A DNA stretch of 64,000 bases from Diphasiastrum complanatum (Eukaryota; Streptophyta; Lycopodiopsida; Lycopodiales; Lycopodiaceae), in the NCBI GenBank assembly GCA_029204225.1, contig CM055102.1, positions 50,745,616 through 50,809,615 on the forward strand, written 5' to 3'. Made by a program: the position numbers and the translations under genes. Every line of letters starts with the position of its first letter. The first letter of the stretch is position 1. Below the pieces are notes generated by a model. The model saw nothing but the letters and a program-made list of their open reading frames with translations. It had not been told where the DNA came from and ran no database searches. This document shows positions 58,147 through 64,000 of the stretch, piece after piece.

Positions 58147-59166
58147 ATGGCTGATTGGCAAGCAGTGAATCGGAAGGGGACGAAGAAAACCCCTCCCCCT
58201 TCTCCCTTCGTTTTCTCAGCCATCCCTACTACGGCTCCAAATCCCTTTACCTTGCCCCCCTCCCTCTCCTGCTTCCTCTCCCTCGCCCCTACCCTCCACC
58301 CCCGCAACCTCTACCTCTTCTCCTCCTGCCACTACCCCCTCTACTCTTTCTTCCTCCTCTCCCTCTTTCACCCCTTCATCTTCATCCCCCCATTGTCTTC
58401 GTCTCTTTCAGCTGAATTTTTATCTGGTTTCCCCCGTATCATTGATTTTCTTCATGAGGACAATGCATCCTTGCTTGCGATCATCAAGAAACAAGCATTC
58501 CAAATCTCCACTCTGGAGAACACGGTCTTAGCCCTACAGGGCAAAGTTGGTATTCTTGAGGTTGATGTTACTTACCTCAAGAATGAACTGGAATCAGATG
58601 AAGAAGAAGAAGAAGAAGGAAGCGGCAATGCAGATTCAGAAGACAAAACAAAGCAACTGCAAGAACGGGTTCACTCCTTGGAGCAACAACTTCAGCAATC
58701 GAAGAGTTCTTGGGCTGACGTGCTCAAGGGTTCTAAGCAGGTTATTTCTGAATCTATTCAAGAACATCAAAAACGAGATCTCAAAGCCCTCAATGTCAGG
58801 GTTAGGGGAGCTTCTTTTGCGGGTAAGAACCTCGTGGCTGAGGCAAATGCTTTCATTCATTCCACCTTTGGTCTCAAAGAGGATGTCATATCTGTTGCTT
58901 GGGTGGGTAAGCTCCAACCCACCACAGTGTTTCTGCGATTCAAGGATGCTTTGCTTCGTCAGAAGGTTTTGCGTAAAAGAGGCTGCCTGAAGGGGTCTAC
59001 TATTTTTATGGATGAAGACTTGACACCCATTCAATGGACTGAGAGAAAGAAAATTATTGCAGATGCTAAGGCCAACGGTTTACGGGCTCTCTTTCGAGAC
59101 GGACGCCCAGTCTTGGTTAAAATTGCAGAACTTAAAATTTCAGATTCTTCTCCCTCTCCTACGTGA
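58147..59166 (+). CDS. LINE ORF1-like RNA-binding protein, open frame
   Basis: The 339-codon frame from ATG 58147 starts MADWQAVNRKGTKKTPPPSP. An upstream in-frame ATG at 58069 is possible, but it lies in the pyrimidine-rich leader. A Pro/Ser/Leu-rich stretch is followed by a coiled coil (from about LEDV-type heptads STLENTVLALQGKVGILEVD), an acidic run (SDEEEEEEGS) and a second coil (QERVHSLEQQLQQSK). Then comes the RNA-binding part: RVRGASFAGKNLVAEA, VAWVGKLQPTTVFLRFKDAL, IFMDEDLTPIQWTERKK and ALFRDGRPVLV. This layout matches plant L1-type ORF1 proteins, which bind element RNA. There are no internal stops, which is exceptional in this window. Confidence 0.85.
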   Translation: MADWQAVNRKGTKKTPPPSPFVFSAIPTTAPNPFTLPPSLSCFLSLAPTLHPRNLYLFSSCHYPLYSFFLLSLFHPFIFIPPLSSSLSAEFLSGFPRIIDFLHEDNASLLAIIKKQAFQISTLENTVLALQGKVGILEVDVTYLKNELESDEEEEEEGSGNADSEDKTKQLQERVHSLEQQLQQSKSSWADVLKGSKQVISESIQEHQKRDLKALNVRVRGASFAGKNLVAEANAFIHSTFGLKEDVISVAWVGKLQPTTVFLRFKDALLRQKVLRKRGCLKGSTIFMDEDLTPIQWTERKKIIADAKANGLRALFRDGRPVLVKIAELKISDSSPSPT

Positions 59167-59328
59167 GATGTTTTGAGCTACGGCCATTTATTTCCTCTCC
59201 TGCGTGAGAGATGAGCTTTCTTTACATAGCGATTTACGTTTTACGTTTTAGTTTTAGTCTAAGTTTTTGGCTGACGGCACTACCCTGTCCGAGTTCCATT
59301 TACTCAGTTGTACTACCTCTTCAGTCTT

Positions 59329-59370
59329 ATATGCCTTTTGGCATGGAAAAGACATTAATAAAGCTTTCTT

Positions 59371-59447
<77 letters not shown>
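59329..59447 (+). repeat. LINE 3' hairpin and (CT)n tail, copy 3
   Basis: ATGCC-TTTT-GGCAT (59331-59344) is followed by GGAAAAGACATTAATAAAGC, then CTTTCTTT and about 35 CT repeats. The AATAAA here overlaps the start of the tail and may act as the polyadenylation signal. Confidence 0.85.
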
Positions 59448-59451
<4 letters not shown>

Positions 59452-59499
59452 AAAGACTAGATAAGCATGTGGACGTGGATCAAGTGGGGTGGCATGTCA

Positions 59500-61215
59500 T
59501 ATAGAGATGCTCTTCAAAGAGGACTAGAGATTTTTCACAGAGATGACCAGGCCTAATACCTTTGGATCCAACTCAGAGGGACAACTATAGGATTGGATAG
59601 GGACATCTATATTGCATTGTGCTATTTTCCACCGAACACATCTTCCTACTCAGCAGATAGAGACGGCTCAACATACATGGACCTTTCAGTGGATATTATC
59701 AAGTTTTCTGACAAAGGCATATTCTCCTGTTAGGGGATTTTAGTGTTGGGGCTGGATCATGCCAAATACCATTCCATGCAGCAGATCAAGACCCTCTACA
59801 CATCAAACCTTTAGACAGTGATGACCTTGGTATTTTGAGACATTCGGCAAATGAGGGCAGGCCTATTACAGATTACGGTGAGCATTTTCTATAGCTAGGG
59901 GAAGCTCACGAGCTGGCCACTTTCAATGGTCTACCTCAATAGCCTTCATCCAATGATTTCACCTGCCATAGTTAACTTCAAACGCATTTGAATGCAGAAT
60001 CAAACTCATTTGAAATGCCCACTTTTCAAATATGTTTCACACGTGGGCTTTTTGAACTTTTTCTTTATGCCCTAGCACCCCAAAGGGCCAAATTATTTTG
60101 AAAAATCTTAGGGCCCATTTACAATAAAAAGCGACCTACATACAGCTCGAGCCAACCCTTTTTTAACTTAACTAACTTCTGGTGAAGAATGCACCCTCCT
60201 CTCCTTTACATGTTTGATCAAAGCTCCTCCTCTCCATCTTTTGCCAAGATCTCGTAGGTGGGGGTCTTTTATTATGCTTGAGTGATTCAAACACGTTTCC
60301 ACACATCACATATTTCACCATCACACATACTAATCTCTTTGACCACTCTTTTCTCTCTTTCCACTTCCCATTCATCTATCACCCATGTACCATAATATAG
60401 ATTCGAAAACCACTACATCATTATCTATCAAAACTGCTTATCCTCCCTTTTACAACATTTCCCATAAGACTCCACCATTGAATACAAATCCAACTTTCTT
60501 GCAAAGTCTCTTCACACTACAACTTCCCTTTCTTTTCCTTCCCAAAACACTAAACCCAAAAACAAAAAACCTTCCCGTCGCCCAAGTTAGCCCTGGTATG
60601 ATGAAGAGTGTCGCCAAGTCCATCATCAACTCAAATATGCATGTACCCATTCACTTTCGACGATTCATGATATAAATCGCACTTACAAAATACCCTTCAT
60701 TGTAAGAAGACAACCTATGAGATCAACGAAGGGAGGAGACTCACCAACTCTCCCTTTAGTTCTTCCTCTACGGCTTTTTGGCAGGAATTCATTCCCCATG
60801 CACCACCTCCAACATAAATTGACCTACAGACTTGGATAGAATACGCTAAATCTTTATACACCATCCCTACTACTTCCCGCCATTGACATTTCACCCTGGC
60901 CTTCATCTTTTACCCTTTTCACACTCTACATGATCACCGAGTCTATTAATAACCTCAATACTCATCGTGCAAGAGATATCGAAGATCTAGAAGAAAAAAC
61001 GATGTACTCTCCTCCATCCTATCTAACCTCTTTAACCATGCAATCACTCAGGGTTTCCCCACTTCTTGGTGAAGCAACGTCATACATCCCATTCACAAAT
61101 GGGGTAATCCCATGAAACCAAAGAACTATCGTACTATCATGATAGGCCACATTATGGCCAAAGTATATGGCTCAGTCTTACAAACCCAAAAAAGTACATG
61201 TTAGAAGTTGGAACA
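59500..61215 (+). pseudogene. Decayed LINE ORF2: endonuclease and start of reverse transcriptase
   Basis: About 59600-59945 reads DIYIALCYFPPNTSSYSADR, then a GDF block (family GDFN; here GDFSVGAG), then GEHFL and LGEAHELATFNGLPQ, matching an EEP-type endonuclease. About 60760-60900 reads STAFWQEFIPHAPPPT and WIEYAKSLYTIP, the linker. About 61025-61200 reads SNLFNHAITQGFPTSW and NYRTIMIGHIMAKVYGSVLQ, the beginning of the RT. Several stops, shifts and an unrelated-looking stretch at 59960-60700 interrupt it. The RT catalytic core is absent. Confidence 0.7.
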
Positions 61216-64000
61216 TGTATTCTATCCACGACTTTGAAGACACGCACAAGTCCTATAAAGAGCAAACTATGCAAAAATATGTAAGCACGAGGTTGTTGTC
61301 AATATGGAGTTTGTAAACTATTAGCTATATTGTACCAAATCTCCTGAAATGTGAGCAAGACCAAACCAAGGCTTCAGATCAGACAAGCTTTTGTTCTTTC
61401 AAGTTCAATGGACATATTTATACTCGCACTAATTATGATGTACTTGTATGTACTGACTCTTAAATGTTGTGATTGGCACAGAGCATGACATATTTATGTT
61501 CTCGCTAGTCATAACTAGTATATCGATGTTATGTCTAGGATAATACCCCACATAACAAAGGAGACATGCAATCTTCAACCCTATGAAGTCCAACCACAAA
61601 GCGTTAGACCATCAACTTCATCATGCATATAGCATGGACTAAATACTCAACATCCCTACTCATGTCGTCAACACCCTAGAGTAGACACAAGTCACATGCA
61701 CAAAGATGTGTCCACATTAGCATTCATTCATTTGTACAACAGCCGACGTATTGAGTTTCTATAACTTCTCACAATGAAGGCTAGCGCTTTAGAGCCATAA
61801 CACGGTTATGATTAATACTAGGATGTAATACCTTCCATGTTATATCTCATGATTTTGACACCATACAACATCAAAAAAAGCTTCCCTTTCGCCAATAACA
61901 CAATTTAAAACTCCCCACATTTAAAGTCGTGAACTATATGACCATTTAAGTGATTAACAACAACATGAAATGAACTTTGAATGGTATCAATGGTACAAAC
62001 CAAGTTATCATACTTTGGGGGTATATTAACAAACAATACCAAAAAACATATGGTGATCAAAGTAAATATATTCATATTTCTATACACGACGTGCATATCC
62101 TCAATGTTGCTTATGTTAAGTCTAGTCATCCCCAAATAAAATAACAAATCAGCTTGTTATTCACTAAAAAAAAATTCCAAAGTTTTACTATTCTCAAAAT
62201 GCAAATCATGAATAGCTAGAAGTACATCAATATCCTTATAAATATAATGTTGCTCACCTTCGTCTGGGTCTTGCACCTCGATAGTAGGAGAACTTGCTCC
62301 TTGTGTATCTTTTCTAATCCCTAGAAACTACATCCAACATGAAAACAAAGGGATGATCAACGAATTTCGATCACCTCTTAATGCTTTTGAAGGACCCTTT
62401 CGCAAAAAGCCCACAAGCAAATGTACTGCTCAATAAGACGATGTTTCATATGATGAAGGATCGTAAACTTATGTCAGTTGAACTACATTTTCTTTTGCAT
62501 TACCACATGTTAGACGCAAATAGTTACAAAACCATGAAAGGTGATCTAAAATTTCTTACTTGCTTCAAACACATTTCAAGCCCCTAGTGTTCTTAAACAT
62601 AAGCATTCCGAAACTTGGAATGCTGTCACGAACTCATATGCATTTCTTTGAAGTTTTGAAAACTTTTAAAAAAAAAAATTTATACATTTTATTGCTATTT
62701 ACTTGATCAAATCTACATCTGGAATTTCTTTCAATTAGATATATTAAAATTTAGATTCATATTTATTTTACAATTCCTTTTAGATTTAAGTTCTTTAGTT
62801 ACTGATAGAATAACAATATGGTGTACATTGTACAAATCAGAGTACTCATACACTTTATGGACCAAGTTCTAAAATCAATATTTACGATACAAGTGAAATA
62901 ATCCCTCTATAATAAATTTCCCAGAAGATGCTAAAAGATTATATTCTTTTTATGAAAGAAAAGTTCACGAATGTCATGTAGAAGGCATAGGCACCCTCAA
63001 AAAGGTGGATTCAATACTACAAAGAAAGGATCAATTTGGGAATCAAGGAGTCAATTCAGGGCCACATTATTGAGGACATCCCCATGAAGAAAAACCAAGC
63101 CACTTCAAGAATACACATTATTAATTCACATGAATTGAGATTGGAAACGAGAAGAGGTTCAACTCTCCAAAAAACCAATTTTGCCACACTCCGTTTCTAA
63201 AAAAGTGTCTACACTGGTGACAAAAGAACAGGAGACTTCAAAAAGAGCTTCAAATCTGATTTTTTAAGTCTTTTCCAAAACAAAGGTTCTATTTCATGTT
63301 TTCTTTTTGAAAAGATGTGATTAGCAAAGAAAGAAGCTAAGGAGTCTTTTTGCTTGGGTCAGTGACTAACAAATTAGCAGCTAAAATTTGATATAAAAGC
63401 AAGAAAATTTGCTCTTTGAAATAGTGGTAACTACATGGAACTCAAATATCTGTAGAAATTGATCTTACACCTACAATGCAAACAAAGGCAAGTCGCAAGA
63501 AAAGAATGGGAATTCAATGGACCACACAGGAGATGGCAAGCTTTTTTGAGAAGGAAAGTGACATACTAAATAGGGCAGGATGGTCTATGGGACTCTAAAG
63601 AGTTCGAAGCTAGATTTGTTTTTCTGAAACTGCAACGATTTTCCATGGAACAAAGGCATTGCTCTTCAGGCAGTGGCAACAATTTAAGCATTGTCTTGCT
63701 GGCTTAAGTATGGGAGCACGAAACTTGCAAGCTGCCAAAATTTGAAGGCTGTTATTGCCGTTCAATAGAAATAGAGGATATGAGGCCTGCTATATCCACA
63801 ATCTTCTTTTTGGCACATAGAAACGTTTGCTAAATACAACATACACAGTCAATAACAACAAGATAGAACAATTTGTGTAAAAAAAATCCAAGGTCGTTCT
63901 GGAAGATGCTGTTTGAAAAACCGAAGACTCATGAGAACAATATCCAGTCGGATGCATGATTTGAATACTCTAAAGGCTTGTATAAGGTAAAGAGGCCATT
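61216..64000. other. AT-rich stretch without recognisable genes
   Basis: Apart from the possible gag scrap at 61905-62147, only short chance frames are present. I see no repeats, terminal motifs or domains. Confidence 0.4.
61905..62147 (-). pseudogene. Possible Copia gag scrap
   Basis: The minus-strand frame contains VNIPPKYDNLVCTIDTIQSS and FHVVVNHLNG, resembling the Copia gag block LPPSYDHL...ALTLEYVMARL. It is short, with no supporting flanks, so this is tentative. Confidence 0.3.

Larger units (their letters stand above)
57703..59447 (+). mobile_element. Short LINE carrying ORF1 only
   Basis: The unit begins after the previous (CT)n tail. It has a C/T-rich leader with repeated words (CTGCCTGTCCATCGCTC, TGCTGACCATCGC) and a single long ORF1 frame. 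It then has a 3' region with the hairpin ATGCC-TTTT-GGCAT (59331-59344), AATAAAGC, and a (CT)n tail to 59447. No endonuclease or reverse transcriptase lies between ORF1 and the 3' end, so the copy depends on enzymes supplied by another LINE or is an internal deletion. Confidence 0.75.

Noticed and set aside
57819-58307. A 162-codon minus-strand frame
   Set aside because: It runs antisense to the pyrimidine-rich LINE leader and start of ORF1; its Gly/Arg/Glu-rich wording is a composition effect.

Overview
This 64 kb window looks like nuclear DNA from a land plant with a large, AT-rich genome dominated by old transposable elements. The evidence is Ty1/Copia elements primed by initiator tRNA-Met, a Gypsy LTR with the plant-type TGGCGCC primer site, decayed CACTA (TNP2 plus Ulp1), Helitron and hAT/DUF659 remains, clustered LINEs, and long (CT)n tracts. 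I cannot name the species. A fern or gymnosperm would fit, but that is inference. No intact host gene is visible; at most three short exon-like pieces are.

Layout. 0.1-6.5 kb: a complete but broken Copia element (Copia-A) with matching 5-bp target duplications. 6.5-9.5 kb: purine-rich repeats, a tRNA-Asp-like relic, a duplicated hairpin unit and an LTR scrap. 9.5-14.8 kb: minus-strand remains of what is probably one CACTA element, with an intron-containing Ulp1-like cysteine protease and TNP2/DUF4218 segments. 14.8-20.4 kb: a patchwork of a minus-strand LTR fragment, a Helitron helicase fragment and pieces of at least four Copia elements in alternating orientation. 20.4-23.2 kb: a Gypsy LTR with primer site and a ~151-bp minisatellite where its leader should be, then a Copia integrase scrap and a Copia LTR. 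23.2-31 kb: a long stretch without recognisable coding sequence, apart from a Copia pol C-terminus and LTR near 28.5 kb. 31-36 kb: Copia gag relics and a dense set of CACACGTGTG-type palindromes.

36-45 kb: palindromic word clusters, one exon-like block, a GC-rich BED/DUF659 hAT-like pseudogene, a 160-bp repeat and a Gypsy protease/RT relic. 45.1-47.9 kb: a coding-free LTR element (LARD-like) with target duplication GATCA. 49.4-49.7 kb: a fold-back, MITE-like element. 51.1-61.2 kb: a same-strand cluster of LINE fragments. It includes one open 339-codon ORF1, three copies of a 3' hairpin followed by microsatellite tails, and a second LARD-like element that appears to be inserted in a LINE 3' region. 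61.2-64 kb: essentially featureless.

The genes do not form a pathway. They are layers of transposon insertion and decay. The best leads are the LINE 3' hairpin and microsatellite-tail module with its ORF1-only copy, the two LARD-like elements, and the palindromic terminal-word clusters.
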